Notes: a model not told the origin generated them from the letters alone. Numbered from the stretch's first letter, positions 1 to 12,104 are shown. The stretch is 64,000 nt of DNA from Amphibalanus amphitrite (GCF_019059575.1 NW_024882924.1:1-64000), one strand, 5' to 3'. Program-made: numbers and translations.

Positions 1-257
1 GACCTCGCCTTTAGGCATGTGACCAGAAAACCGGAGCTAAACTGCGGATATTGTAGGGGCGCGGAAACCTTAAAGATGACTGTGCCGCAATGTCACCCCT
101 AGTGGTTATTAACCTGGCTAGATCGGCTCCATGCGCTCAGCAGATCGGCAAATTTGTAGTTAAACAGCCCTGAAGGCACCGGCCAAGTAAGCCACAAGGG
201 ACCAAACATCATTTCACATGTTGGGACGTTTCTAATCACAAGTCTAGAAATGAGCGG
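1..257. other. Unassigned sequence at window start
   Basis: No exon, repeat or RNA gene could be recognised in this stretch, which runs up to the TTAA that opens the first transposon-like element. Confidence 0.5.
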
Positions 258-954
258 TTAACCCGAGCCGCTGGGGGGGGGGCATAAAGTTGTTCCCCCC
301 TTACGTTTTGTGGAATATCTCCGAAACCTGATGAGCTACGAGCGTGAAACTTGGCAAAGCTTGGCATGTCATTTCACATGGGATTGACAACAAATTGGAA
401 CACAACTCGGCCTAGGCATTCAGGAAAATGTGTGCAAAGTTTCTCTTCTCTATCTCTTCATGTTGCGACGATATCGTCGCAGAAGTAAAGGGGGGCAACT
501 GTTTCCCCCTTCCCCCCAGCGGCCGGCGGGTGGCGCGTAGAGGTGGCAAAAGATGAAAATTTTGGGAACCAGACTCGAACCAGACCCGGCTGGACATTTC
601 TGGAACCAGTCGGACCCGGTCTTGGTTGGAATCGGAACCATTTGGACCCGTTCTCCAAAAGTCAATTAATACAAACTACTTGAAGGTGTCATTAGTTGCA
701 TGATGTAAAACAGCCTATTTCCCACTGGGACTACCCATGAGCTACGGTGTGCAAAGAAACATTCACTTCATATTTTGCAATAATGTGTAGTGTGCAAGAT
801 GTATAGTTTATGGTAGGACCCGGTGGGACCCGTCATAAAATTTCCAGGAACCGGTCTGGACCCATATGGGTCCAGACTGGTTCTTTGGACCGGGTCCTCG
901 GGTCCACATTTTGCCACCTCTAGTGGCGCGGAGGCCCAGCGGCCGCCGGGGTAA
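258..954. mobile_element. TTAA-flanked miniature DNA transposon, interrupted by a hAT element
   Basis: The left end is TTAA followed by CCCGAGCCGCTGG and a run of G. Just inside lies a G-run/C-run palindrome with a short core (about 271-300), and a matching one lies near the other end (about 491-519). The right end reads CCCAGCGGCCGCCGGGG then TAA, so its TTAA has decayed to GTAA. TTAA targets with ends starting CCC are typical of piggyBac-type transposons (family knowledge); no transposase ORF is present, so it is non-autonomous. The stretch 538-922 is a separate hAT-type insertion. Kolobok elements also use TTAA, so the superfamily is an inference. Confidence 0.65.
538..922. mobile_element. 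hAT-type miniature element with 8-bp target duplication
   Basis: The 385-bp element begins TAGAGGTGGCAAAA and ends TTTTGCCACCTCTA, a terminal inverted repeat of 14 bases. It is flanked on both sides by GTGGCGCG (530-537 and 923-930), a perfect 8-bp direct repeat. The 8-bp duplication and the end sequence are characteristic of hAT transposons. There is no transposase ORF. The interior has imperfect repeats of a GGACCCGG-type motif. Removing it with one GTGGCGCG copy would restore the host element's right end. Confidence 0.88.
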
Positions 955-1409
955 TGAGACCTGACACGCCGAATACCCATTCTGGCCTAAACATAATGGG
1001 CTCTAAGAAGTGGTCACAGACCAATGGCCATTTTGGTCAGGGTCATTGAATTTTAAGGGTAGGTGTAAAACATGAAATTGCGGATGGCCTGAACTTATCC
1101 TGACTCCTGACCGCATGGATATTTATTTACTATATGGTGAAAAAATAACTTACGGCACTGAAAGCTTTGCAGCTATCCGACACTTCCTACGCCAGTTATT
1201 CAGGAAAAAACTGAGGAGAGGGGTTTGTTTTATCACCCCTATAAGTAAGAGGTAGGGTTTGAATTCCATTAAAAGTAAACGGTAACATCGAAAAAAGCAT
1301 TTCTTTTATATCTATCAATAAAAATGGTGGGCTCTTTCGTAATGTTAATAGATGTTTATTAGGTAAAATATAATTTAAGTTGACCATGACACGACATTTC
1401 CAATCTATT
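955..1409. other. Unassigned spacer
   Basis: Moderately AT-rich sequence between two transposon-like elements. Nothing with coding or structural support was seen. Confidence 0.4.
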
Positions 1410-2400
1410 TTAACCCTATTCCTGGCGGGGGGCCACAGGAGCCCCCCTGAGGTTTTTTGGTTATTTCTCCCAAACGCGTTGAGCTAGGAAGCTCAAATTT
1501 TCTGACTTTTCCTAAAAGGCTTCTACGCAACATGTCTGGAAATTTTGAGTTGATCTGACCTCAGGTCAGGTCACCAGAGGCGGTTTGGTGACCCTACCTC
1601 AGAAAAGTTTGCAATCACGCCAGAGCTAGAGTTTTTGACCGATCAATTTCTTCTCTTCAGGCTTTAGTTAGGGTACCAGTATGTGCAATTTGTATATCTC
1701 GGAATTTTGATATCGGTGACCTAAGGTCAGGTCAGTTTCGCGACCTCCCCATTATAAGTCAATGGGGGAAAATCAACTCCCTGTTTTTACCACTAAAACG
1801 GGTCGGAATGGCCCCATATACCATACATGACTTCATATACGATCAACCTTCACTACCTTGAGGTCTGTTTTGCTGTTGGGCAGCTGTGAGGTCATGTGAC
1901 GTCATCAAAGGTCACCAAAGGTTTTTGGCCAATAACTCCGTACAGGAACAAGATACAGACGCGTGGATGGTCTCATTGTGTTCAGCTCGTCAAGACGCAT
2001 CGAATGATATACATGATGACCTCGAGGTCACGTGACCTGAGGTCAACCTTTGACCTTGACCTTTCGAGGTCAACATATATATCATTCGATGCGGATTGAC
2101 GAGAGGATCACGATGATGCCCTTAGTTTGTTCCTATCTTGACTAATTCGAAAGTTATTCGAGAAAAACTCTCTCCATATCTAGCGCCGCCATTTTGACTT
2201 TTTCGACCCCTGTGACGTCATCTTTGACCTGACCTGAAAATGACCTTAGTAAAAATTGTAGATCTTGACCGTGCGTATCCGATGCCGTTTACCGTTTGTC
2301 GCTGCGATGTGTAGTTTTTGAGATCTGAAGGGGGGGGCCGAATCGGCCCCCCCCCCCGCCAGTTTCTTGTCCCGGCGGAGCCCGCCAGGAATAGGGTTAA
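1410..2400. mobile_element. TTAA-flanked miniature DNA transposon (family 1)
   Basis: TTAA stands at both borders (1410-1413 and 2397-2400). The ends match as inverted repeats: CCCTATTCCTGGCGGG at the left and CCCGCCAGGAATAGGG at the right. Each end carries a subterminal G-run/C-run palindrome (near 1425-1446 and 2331-2357). The interior has no transposase ORF but has many AGGTCA and TGACCT hexamers, several as inverted pairs with or without a central CACGTG. The ends and target fit a non-autonomous piggyBac-like element. Confidence 0.85.
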
Positions 2401-3820
2401 ACCTAAACCACCATCCCGTTTGTTCTAGCCCCTCCCGCCTGCCGCCCCCCCCCCCCCCCCCACCACCACCACCACCACCAGACCGGCTGAGTTACAAGGC
2501 TGAGGCGAGCGCCTCCCCTTCATGTGCGCCAAATAGCGCCGGGCTCTCGTGACCTCTGGCCTCACCGCCCGAGGGCTCGGCCGCTGTCCAAGGACGCCCT
2601 GCGCGGCGGGCCGCAGTGATAGCCTCTGCCGAGTCCCGTCTCTATCCACCGTTCACCACGCGCTGGATTCATTCATGCCTCTATGTTTCAGCGTCCTACT
2701 CGTTGGGTGGCACCACTGTAGTCATAAGCGACTGCAGGGAAGCCGCGGCCAGAATGCCCCAAACGGCAGATTTTGAGGTTTTCTGTAAATTTCTCCGAAA
2801 CTAGCCGGCATACGATTAAACCGTTTTCCATGATCATGGTAGGGAGCCATACGAACAAATCGGTCACATCTTTAAGGCTGCAAAGCTGAAGACGAAAAAG
2901 ATATAGCCGGAAAGGCAAAACCTACCCTTAAAACCCGCGAGACCTGTACATTGTACAGTTTTAACAAAGAGAAAGGGGAGAGTCAATTGCTCACCGTGAT
3001 AGAGGCCTGGCAATGTCCTGCAGACATTGTAAAGGTTGATTGGAAACTACAGAGACGGTTTTACGCTACCGAGAAACGTATTGGATGTCTGGGATTATTT
3101 TACGACTAACCTTTCGAAACGGCTGAACGGTTTCGAACTCGATTGCCCTGGCTCGATTTGAGACCGATCTCGTTCGATGCATGCTCAACGCTACATAAAG
3201 AATGACTCTACCACATGGCGCGTACCCCAGTTACTACCTCTCGAATACCATGGGAGTCAGTGTGGATGCACAGGATTAGTGTGGCAGTAAGGGATACTTA
3301 ACTTACTTACTTCTGAAGTGCAACAAACAGCTATGATTGAGCACGATGATGCTACGACAATCGCTGAAATTTGAAGGAGATTCTGCGTAACAATTTCACA
3401 GAACACAGTGCACTATGATTGATAAAGGGACAGTAGGTATAGGACGTCAGACAAAGCGTTGTTGCAACGCATGTTATCTACTTACTCTGCTCCCACGAGC
3501 TAAACCTACGTATGACTCGATACTCACCGTTTCATGTCTTTATCCAAGTGTAGTTCGGCCATGGGGTACGGCAGGTCACATAATGAAACTTATGCGTTAC
3601 AGTTGGATTCATAATTATTAACATATTCATTTCAAATTACAAAATTTTGCCTCATCAACATCAACATCTAACAAGCTAAAAATAAGCTTACATAGCAACA
3701 TCAAATAATGCATCGTAATAGTCTTTTCCTTAACCTTATTGAGCTTCAATTAGCATGAAGTAGTAGTTGGAGAGGTCGTCTTTCTCAGCCGAGCTCTGTC
3801 GGTGTTCACTCAGTGAACAG
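2401..3820. other. Intergenic spacer with short C-run and CAC repeat
   Basis: Directly after the family-1 element there is a C-run followed by about seven CAC triplets (about 2444-2480). The remainder shows no supported exon and leads to the stop codon of the TMEM229-like gene, so its 3' untranslated region should lie in the right part. Confidence 0.4.
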
Positions 3821-4374
3821 TCAGTTTTTGGCACCGTTTTGCCTTCCTCCCGCCTTCCCCGCGGCCGCCTGTCTCGCGGTTCCGTTCTGCCCGTTTCTCC
3901 GTTTGCCGGCCTTGGTGGCTGCCCTGCCGCCGTCTCCCCTGGTCCCGTTTCCCCTTCCTCCTGCGCTCTTCTCCCCGCCGGGTCCGTATCCGTTCCTCTC
4001 CTCTCTGCGCGGCGCGGCCGGCGGGCTCGGCGCCGCCTTCCCCCGCGCCGGCCGGTCGCCGCCGGCGCCCCAGCTCAGTCGCAGGATCTGACTGATGAGA
4101 AACTGCTCACTGACCAGACAGGCGCAGTACCAGAGCGGCGCGAACTCGAGCGCGATCAGGCCGTGGATGTTGTACTGCAGCTCGGTATAGTCCCACGGCC
4201 GGGCGCCGAAAAAGTCCAGCACGCGACCGGTGCTGTACTCCCAGGTGTAGGTCCAGAGGACGTAGACGAGGCCCCGCACCAGTATCGGCACAGAGTCCCG
4301 CATTCGCAGAAACAGCCGCTCGTTGACGAACACGCCGGTTGCGTAGATGAACAGAGACCAGATGCTGGTGCACC
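3821..4374 (-). CDS. TMEM229-like membrane protein, exon 2 (3' coding exon)
   Basis: This exon follows a good acceptor (TTCCAG before GGTGC) and continues the reading phase of exon 1 (a split Gly codon). It encodes a TMEM229-type core: a helix beginning IWSLFIYATG, the ERLFLRMRD loop, VRGLVYVLWTYTWEYSTG, the PWDYTELQYNIHGLIALEFAPLW segment (given here only by its landmarks PWDY and LEFAPLW) and a final helix ending QFLISQILRL. These match the order in vertebrate TMEM229A/B, polytopic proteins of unclear biochemical role. The last roughly 75 residues are an added Gly/Arg/Lys/Asn-rich low-complexity tail not usual for the family. The ORF ends at a stop at 3821-3823. If read with exon 1, the protein has 227 residues against about 167 in human TMEM229B. 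Confidence 0.88.
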
Positions 4375-4653
4375 CTGGAACGGAATGGAAGGGAGCGCAC
4401 TTCAGGGCAGTATTACACTTTTCCTCAAATTGATGATTCAGTAGAGTGGTGAGTGGCGTTCGTTGTTACCACATTGCCCCCTTGTTATGAACTATGAGGG
4501 ATGCCATCTTTTGAAATCACTTCCACCAGAATGCACAATTCTCAGCGTGGAGCGAGAAACTTCCTCCCAATCCTCCCTCCAATCCTCCCTCCATCCCAGC
4601 GACACACGGCACCTTACGTCCTGTGTCGTTCTGTCTGCCGTCCCTCGTCTTAC
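4375..4653 (-). other. Intron of the TMEM229-like gene
   Basis: A 279-bp GT-AG intron: donor GTAAGA after exon 1 and acceptor TTCCAG before exon 2. Joining here keeps one frame and restores the family alignment. Confidence 0.85.
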
Positions 4654-4783
4654 CATGGAACCGGAAGTCCTGTTTGAGCACAAAGTCCCAGATGGCGGTG
4701 AAGATGACTTCCGTGAAGAAGCCGTGCAGTCCATAGATGTATAGTCGCAGCGGCACCGACAGCAGGTCCCGGCTCACAGCCAT
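4654..4783 (-). CDS. TMEM229-like membrane protein, exon 1 (start codon)
   Basis: The ATG at 4783 sits in a favourable context (AAACATGGC). The 43 codons read MAVSRDLLSVPLRLYIYGLH and then the first transmembrane segment through FTEVIFTAIWDFVL to the split Gly codon at the donor. This matches the N terminus of TMEM229B, which likewise has a YAIHGYFCEV-type first helix and a charged turn before the next one. The protein is expected to be multi-pass in a cellular membrane; no enzymatic motif is visible and no molecular function should be assumed. The upstream sequence to about 5560 is CpG-rich and is the likely promoter area. Confidence 0.88.
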
Positions 4784-7257
4784 GTTTGCAGCGCCTGGGG
4801 GAGGCGGTCGGTCAGCTCATTTATCAGACGCTCTGCTGGCAGTGCTAGTGTGCTGATTTATCGTCCAAACCATCCTTTTGCGCGGAAAATAGACGTTCTC
4901 GGTTGTGATTTTAGCCGTTTTCGCAGCTGTGCGGCTCGGGTGTAATTTTCTTCGGGGAGCGCTGGCGGCGCCCTACCTATGACAAGCACCATGACAAATG
5001 GTACGGTTCCATTGCCGGGCGCGCTCTCTTCCCGTCTCTGATGGTCCGAGAGTGGGGTAGGATGGCTCGGGAGCGGCGCTGTCTTCCCCTCCCTGCGCTG
5101 ATCGCGGCGTCCTCTCCCCTCCCCGAGCGGAATCATTATCCATACCGCCATCACCGGCGCCGCTCCCGTCGGGGGCACTACCGCGGCGTACTGAGTGTTC
5201 GCCATGGAACCGTGCCGCGCCTGTCCGTACCAAAACTCGTGAACTCTGATCGGTCAAACGGCTACCTGCTCCATACCCCAAGTCGTGGGCGTACTTACAG
5301 TGCACCCCCGGACCAGCTCCGGCGGCCGATTACCCCCTCCGTCGGCACGAAATGAACGGTGCTGGGGACATCGACCGACCGACCCGCCGCCCGTCGGTCG
5401 ACCCAGCCATAGGCGACCTAGCCGGCGGGCGATTTCCACCGAAATAGGCTCCACTAACTCGCTAATACCGGGCCGACGGCCGACCGGCTGCCGTGGCCTG
5501 AGTTGAATGCTGATGGTAGAGGCGCCTCCTAGAGGTGGGTGCATGCACTCCACTGGCAGGGCGGGACTGGTGTTAATTATGTTTGCTGATAAACTGCTTC
5601 CTTCGAAATGCTAGACTGACGAATTTGATGAACAAAAGTTGACAGTTTCTCGGTGGTAGCTCGCTGTGTTGAAGTGACAACCCATTCTGCTCTGTCAACC
5701 TGACGGCTTATTTTAGTGGCCCCATTCGCTGTATTGGAACGGTGAGCTATAAATGTAGCTCAGCTCTTCCTAGAATGATGAGATGATGTAGCGACAGCCG
5801 AGTTCGCAGCTTGTTGATGGCCTGATGGTATACATAATCTGGGCCGCCCTAGCAACCAGCTGGGCTGCACTGTACCCAGCTCTTGCAAGTCTGATGATGT
5901 TCTTAAAAAAGATGACGTAGATTGGTTGGTGATTCCGGCATGCAAAAATGCATCTTTTCAGCAAACTGACACTTGGATATGTTGTTTCAGATAAAAGCCA
6001 AAAAATGACCGCTGGATATGAAAATATGGTATGCTGCGATGAGAAAATGAATACCATTGGGTGCAAGTGTTGAGCGGCAGTGCAGAGTATTTTCCGAGTA
6101 TTCCTAGTATTTTTTGATGAGCTCACAAAGTAATTTACTTGTATTCCTATGCACGCAATGTCAAAATCCCTAGCAGAAGAAGTAAGAAGTTTATCGGCCA
6201 CCCAACTTCTTGAAACTGGGGAAGGTCCGCTGCCGCTCCTCTGTTTGCCTGGAGTTCACTCACAGTATACGATTCCCCATCACAGAGGAGTAAATCACCC
6301 CGGTTCCCCTGCCCTGGACGGTGCCACCGGCTGACCCGAGGCCCCGGCGGGCGTGGGCGACCCAGCGGCGTCGTTTACCGGTGCACGGGGTCGCACAGCT
6401 ACTTTGGAGCGCACGCCGCGTCGCCGCGGGGACAGGCCCGTTTCCTGTCGACGTTAAGGCACAACGTGACCGGACTGGGGGGATTATGGGGCGATCTGGC
6501 GTGTCAGTCGACACCTTCGGCTGGCCGAACGAGCCAACTTGGGGAGACTCATTAAAATATGGGAAAAGTATTGATCAAGGGACATTTACTACACTGCTGT
6601 TGCCATAGAAACTAGCGTGCGGCTCTGGTCGCCTCGACGTTAATTGGGTCTATTGTGGGCGACGACAAGCTAATGACAAAATCGATACGGTCTTCTGCGA
6701 GGCTTTCGGGAGATCGCCGATGGAGGTAATTGGCTGATGAGTTGCGTGTATTTCCAATTACCACGGGTAACTCGTTACGTGGGGCGTACTGGTGGTTTAA
6801 TTGGACTCTACAGCTGCCAGATTGTAGGGGAACATCCCCTCCCTCCCCCCACCGGGTAATTAAACTCGGTCTCGGAGAGTTGCTGTCCCTGATTGGTCCA
6901 AACATCGGACCACATTTGATGGTTTGCACGAATGTATTCGCATCATGTGTGTATTCTTTATTGACAGTTTTGTAGACTATATGTTACTTTGGTATGTTAG
7001 TTTACGCTATGTTATATTCGTCTATAACGCAACACATCCTAGATCCTCGAGCACTATGCTGGTGCTCGAGGTAAATTGTCTCTCAAGGTAAATTATTAAT
7101 CTACATTTTATAGCTGCTATCCTGATTCGTTGAAGCCAACGGCACTCCATAAAAGCGCTCGTGGCCGTCCCCTTTCCACTGACCTGGCTCGGGCCGAGTC
7201 GTGTTCGATCAGCTGTCGTCGGCAGCTGTTCCTTCCCAGGACCAGGTGCAGGAGCCG
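4784..7257. other. Intergenic region upstream of the TMEM229-like gene
   Basis: The part up to about 5560 is GC- and CpG-rich, as expected of a promoter region for the minus-strand TMEM229-like gene. The rest is mixed composition with no supported exon. A short hairpin lies at 7045-7071. Confidence 0.4.
7045..7071. repeat. Short perfect hairpin
   Basis: CCTCGAGCAC and GTGCTCGAGG form a perfect 10-bp stem around a 7-base loop. No adjacent gene or U-run suggests a function. Confidence 0.7.
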
Positions 7258-7329
7258 CTGTGTAGCCGGCCTCCTCCTGCCGGACACACAGCTCTGTGTA
7301 GCCGGCCTCCTCCTGCCGGACACACAGCT
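7258..7329. repeat. Exact tandem duplication, 2 x 36 bp
   Basis: Two identical 36-bp copies lie head to tail, each starting CTGTGTAGCC and ending GACACACAGCT. Each copy is itself partly self-complementary (CTGTGT with ACACAG, and GCCGGC with GCCGG). The identity suggests a recent duplication. No gene is supported here. Confidence 0.9.
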
Positions 7330-9391
7330 GCTGAGTGCTTCTGAAGAGCGCTATCGCTAGCACGGAGACCCCAGTGCGCTGCTTGACTGCTGGTGTCTCG
7401 CGGTGGAAGACGAGTTGTTCCTTGCGGGATGCTGGTAGAAGTGTTCAGGTTCAACTTCTGCTGGCTGAGTTTATCTCAGCGTCCTCGATGTGGCTGGTGG
7501 AGAGCTCGTGACTTTGTCGGACCATCGCTGCTCGGTGGGCGAATCTTGTATCTCGGCCACGTCCCTCTGCCGTCCGCGGCCGTACCAGGCCGTACTCCAG
7601 CCGTGCTCCGGCCGTAGTGGCGGGTCCGGCGTCCCGCAGTGCCTGTCAGCTGACTGATCGGTCGGAGGGTCCCCCGTGCTGCCGGCGGCCCGGTGCGCTC
7701 AGCGCCAATCGAAGACTCGCCGCGCATCGATCCCTGCCTCAGAGACGAGCCGGGCGCCGGCCGGCCGCGCAGGGCGCGCAGCCATCGCCTTCTGGCGGAC
7801 AAAAGGAGAAGCTGACGTTTGGCAGCCTCCCGCCAAGCGGCGCTGAGGCCAAGCTTTCGAAAGGGCTCTCAGTCGTTGGATTCTTTGGCTGCACCTGCCA
7901 CCTAGCCGGTCCGTGATTTGCTTTTTTCACTGCGGTCTGCGACAGTTCTTTATTGGATTGTTGTATCTCACCGATCTTTTCATAACGAATGTAAACAAGA
8001 AATGAGAATATCGAGGGGTTTTCATTGCCTCACTCCCTTGACTATTGGCAATTATTGGCGGCACATAGTGAGAGTTGAATTAAATTGCTTGAACTTGCTT
8101 GAACTAAATTCACTTTTTATCATAAATTGAGCTTGACCCTGGAGACGTGAAATCACACGTTTGTCTCGTTGGTTTTCCATCGCCGACGCGGGACGCCCCA
8201 GTGACGTCTGATGTCCAGTTTAGGCTAACCCAAGAACTCCAGGTAGCCGGTTACCACTTACCAGTGAGGTGAGGTCAAAGTTAAGCGTACGTGACATGTC
8301 TACCCATATACAAGACATGTGCAAGGCACAAACCCATGGGCCATGACTATGTACGTAAGTCGGCTGATGGCCTATTGTCTGTAAACCTCGTCCATCACAT
8401 GCATCACTGCAGGTATAAAAGCGACCGTAGATGATAATTTCCGCCAAATGACCGTGTTTTCTATAGACGTTTTTATTACTGTGGATCGCAATGTATTAAC
8501 TGCACAATACTCATCCCTGATACTATTTCCTTGAGTTAAAAACGTAAAAATACAGCTTACCTAGGATTATTTCTTCAGTTTTCTTTTTTCATAAATAAAA
8601 AACTTGGCGCAAACACGAGCACTGACGATGCCGCGAAAAGCATGACTTGGGAAATTCGTTGATTGTAAGCCTCATTGATCATGTTTGTGGGTAGTGGGTA
8701 CCGGACCAAAACACAAGTCATCGCTTGGTAGCTATACATGGACATTGGATATACAATATACATGAAAACATTCAATTTTAACTAAACGCAATGTAAGCAT
8801 GTTTTAGTTATTACCAACCAAGCAAAGGCTTGACTTATGGCTTATTACGACGCAATACTACTGAGCACACTCCTATTCCTACTAAATCACGATGACGATC
8901 CCTTTTCTTAAACTTTTACCGGCAAAGTCGGGTCAGATAGGCGTCAGAAAATCAGTTTGAGTTGTGATCATTGGCCATTGTCCTGTGGAGATATGCATTC
9001 AACTGGTGGGTGCCTGCATTCTGTACAAGTCATTACACCCTTACATCTACTCTTAAGTGTCCTAATCTACTGTATTATCTAATCTACTCTTCCTATTTTC
9101 CGACCTTTGATCAGAACTTTGTACCAGTGTTGGGACGAGGTATGTTTGTTTTCAACATTCCGAACGTATTGACGGGTTCTCGAGGAGATACTGGCGTTCC
9201 GTTCACGCCCATCTTGCTTCACGACAGAGCTGCCTCTTGAGCTGGCCTATAGGGCCTGAAATTACTGTCCTCTGAACTCGATTCATCATCAAATGGCTAG
9301 TTCGAGTCACCATGTCGCTCGATCAGTTCACCAAGTCTCGAGACCAATTTACCGGGTCGGGATCGACTCGTGGGGCTCCCGTCTGGTCAGG
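7330..9391. other. Intergenic region between an unassigned GC-rich block and the F-box gene
   Basis: About 7390-7920 is GC-rich with open frames on both strands but no recognisable protein. From 7920 to 9391 the sequence is AT-richer and probably includes the 3' untranslated region of the minus-strand F-box/WD gene. A TTTATT at 8471-8476 would read AATAAA on that strand, but its distance of about 0.9 kb from the stop makes it only a candidate. Confidence 0.35.
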
Positions 9392-10662
9392 TCAAAAGCT
9401 GCCGAGGTGCACCTTCACCAGATGGAAGCACATCTCCTCTTTGCGGCGTCCGCGGTACGTGACGCTCATCACCTTGTTTCTCTCCACGCTCAGTTTGCGC
9501 CTGGCCAGCGGCGGCATTGTGAGGGTCTGTACGAGTCGCCGTCGCTCCACATCATACACCTGCACCAGTGTGTCGCTCTGGACAAACAGGAGGCCCTGTC
9601 GGAGCACGGTACGGTACGAGCCGGCCATGAACACGGAGACGCGGAACAGCAGCTGCGGCGTACCGTGCAGCGACCAGAGGCGGACCGAGCCACTGGCTCC
9701 GGCCACGGCCAGCGTGCGGTCGTCCAGCGCCACTGCGAACAGCCGCCGCTCGGCGACGACGAGCTGCTTGATGTGCGCGCCCGTGTCGACGTTCAGCAGG
9801 TGCACGCGTCCCGTGTGCTCGGCGATGACGGCGTGGGTGCGGTTGAGGGCGACTATGATGGCGCAGCTGAGCCGGTCGCACGCGTACCGTCCGGTGAGGA
9901 TCTGTCGGATGCAGCGCGCCTTGGGCAGGTCCCAGATGAGCGCCCGGCCGTACCAGTCAGCGGAGATGGCCCGCCGGCCGCTGCACCGGACCAGGACCGG
10001 CGGCGCTGGCTCGTGGTCATCGAGCAGACCGCCGCAGCGACCCGAGTCGGGGCGCCAGACGCCGAGTCGCTGCTCGGCGCCGCCCGTCACCAGATACTCG
10101 TCCATATCCATCGAGATCACCGGGCAGCCGTGGCCCTTGAGGATCTGAATCAGCCGATGGGAGCGCAGACACCACACGCGGATCTCCATGTTTCCGTCGA
10201 GCGTCACCGCTCGCTCGCCGAACATGTAGGCCGAGAGCACGAGCGAGCCGCGGCAGCCGCTCTCGCCCTCCAGTGCCAGGGTGCAGAGCAGACCGTGACC
10301 CTCTGTCGACCACACCTCCCCCGCGCCGGAGCTGGTGCGCATCAGCGCCCGCTCTGCGCTCCAGTCGATCAGCACGCTGTCCCCAGGGACTTGGCAGTCT
10401 GTCGTCACGCCGTTCACAGTCACGTACGGTCGCTCTCGGCACCAGAGCGCGTGTGAGACGCACTCGAGTCGCGACTCCCTCTCCGACATGGGCGGTAGGT
10501 GAAGACGTCGGTGACAGCGCCGCCAGGCGAGCGGATCGGCGGCGAGCCGGTGCCAGCGCCGGCAGGTGGCTGCGGCCCGGCACCGGTCCGCCGCAGACAG
10601 GTGGTCCAGCAGCTCCAACAGCAGCTCGTCCGGCAGCAGCTCCGTCAGGTCCTCAGCTCCCA
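9392..10662 (-). CDS. F-box/WD-repeat protein, large 3' exon (5' end missing)
   Basis: A 423-codon open reading frame with a stop at 9392-9394. It opens with an F-box (LPDELLLELLDHLSAADRCR, then a CRRWHRLAADPLAW ending), followed by WD/beta-propeller blades with tails such as EIRVWCL, QRLGVWRPDSG, GRALIWDLP and GSVRLWSL. F-box/WD proteins are substrate receptors of SCF ubiquitin ligases: the F-box binds Skp1 and the propeller binds the substrate. I cannot name the orthologue. No ATG precedes the F-box in this frame; the open frame upstream begins only at a TTG. A polypyrimidine-like acceptor (CGATCCCAG) just before codon GGA makes 10662 the likely exon start, so a 5' exon with the start codon lies upstream and was not found. 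The opposite strand shows a long shadow frame. Confidence 0.85.
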
Positions 10663-12030
10663 CTGGGATCGAGGGGTCGGTGTACGCGGGGCACGCCGAG
10701 GAGCGGTGACGCCGGTGGCGGGGACCGGAACAGCAGAGGGCCGAGCGTAACCACCCACCTGCCGAACACGCGGGAACGTGGGGGAGACGGTCAGAGCAAA
10801 CTGAGCCGGCCAGCAAAGCTGTGTCATTAGTCAGAGATGACTACAAATGCCAATGGTTCACGTCATTTTGCTAGAAGGGGCTATTTGTACTAAGCATTTT
10901 TCTTTATAAATTTACCAGTTTCATTTATAATGATATTAAAATTTATATCGCCTGAACCAACGGGTCATCAAATGAGCGTCTGACAAACTAATTGGCAATA
11001 AATTACAGAGGTCCCATTCTAATATTTCACGACTACGTGAACAGACAAAATAACTTACGCATACGCCGGAGAAAAGCGGCAAACGCTTTCAGGAAGCCCA
11101 TTGTTGTCCCACGGGCGGTCTGGAGAGGTCAGATTCTCCAGCGGTGCCGCTGCTTCTTCACTGACTCACGCTGTCCCATATACTAACACCTCCCTTCTCT
11201 GATCCAATCCGTCCGCGCTCCGTCACCACGTGTGGGCCGTCGCTCCGCCGCGGACCCACTGCCGTATCTACACGCACTCGCCGACACTGGACCGCGGGTC
11301 CAGGCGGCACGCACACGCAGACGACGCTCCCCTGATTGGGGCCCTGAGGGGTCAGAAGGGACGGTCCGCCCGCCCGCCCGGCCGTCCGACCGCGGACCCT
11401 GTTTGTCGGAGATGGAGGGACCGGGGAGGGGGGAGGGCGACGGTCGGCTAAAAATAGAGGTCCTAAATACCACTGGGGTGACCCTATTTGGAAGGGTCCG
11501 AAAGGGCTACTCGTGTTTCTCGTGTGACCGCATTTTGCACCCCGGCTCTAGTTGCATCTTGGTCGGTTGTGGCCGCAGAAGGAGGGCAATATGTGCTCCC
11601 CTTGGTACTTGTGTTAGGGTTTCACCAAGTTTAAACGCCGCCCATTTCTCATGTTAAAATAACTATAAAAACATTTTCAGAAATAATAGAAGCTAGTGAA
11701 AGCCACTTAGACGTAAATTTTGGGACAGCGAACTGTCGATGTTTTAAATGCCCAGACTGAGGCACCGGATCCTGAACTAATCATTACACTAACCTGGCTA
11801 AACAATGTGCCGCTGAACGACCCGCCTATCTGCAGCAGAAAAACACCGGCCAGAATGGTTGGATGATATTTACAAATATCGCCGTCGAGTTGGATGAAAC
11901 ACGGTCAGGTCAGCGAGCAACGGCAGCGCGTAGTCGAACGGGCTAAACACTCGGCTTCTGCGCCTTCCTACCATCCGACACCTCAGTGGAGAGACGCACG
12001 AGGGCGCCCGGCGCACCTGCCGGGAGCGCG

Positions 12031-12104
12031 GACCTCTCGGGACACCGGGGGCCAGCCGGGGAGCGCAGACCTCTCCGGACACCGGGGGGCCAGCCGGGAG
12101 CGGC
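12031..12104. repeat. Imperfect tandem duplication, about 37-bp period
   Basis: Two near-identical copies start GACCTCTC and run through GGACACCGGGG to GCCAGCCGGG. They differ by a few bases and a one-base G-run change. A shorter related CCGGGAGCGC fragment precedes them. Confidence 0.8.

Noticed and set aside
3767-4444. 225-codon open frame on the plus strand
   Set aside because: Antisense to the TMEM229-like exon 2, whose protein matches a known family.
8411-8421. TATA-like GGTATAAAAG on the plus strand
   Set aside because: No downstream exon or coding frame was found, so there is no gene to attach a promoter to.
9293-10456. 387-codon open frame on the plus strand
   Set aside because: It is the antisense shadow of the F-box/WD exon in GC-rich sequence and has no recognisable domain.
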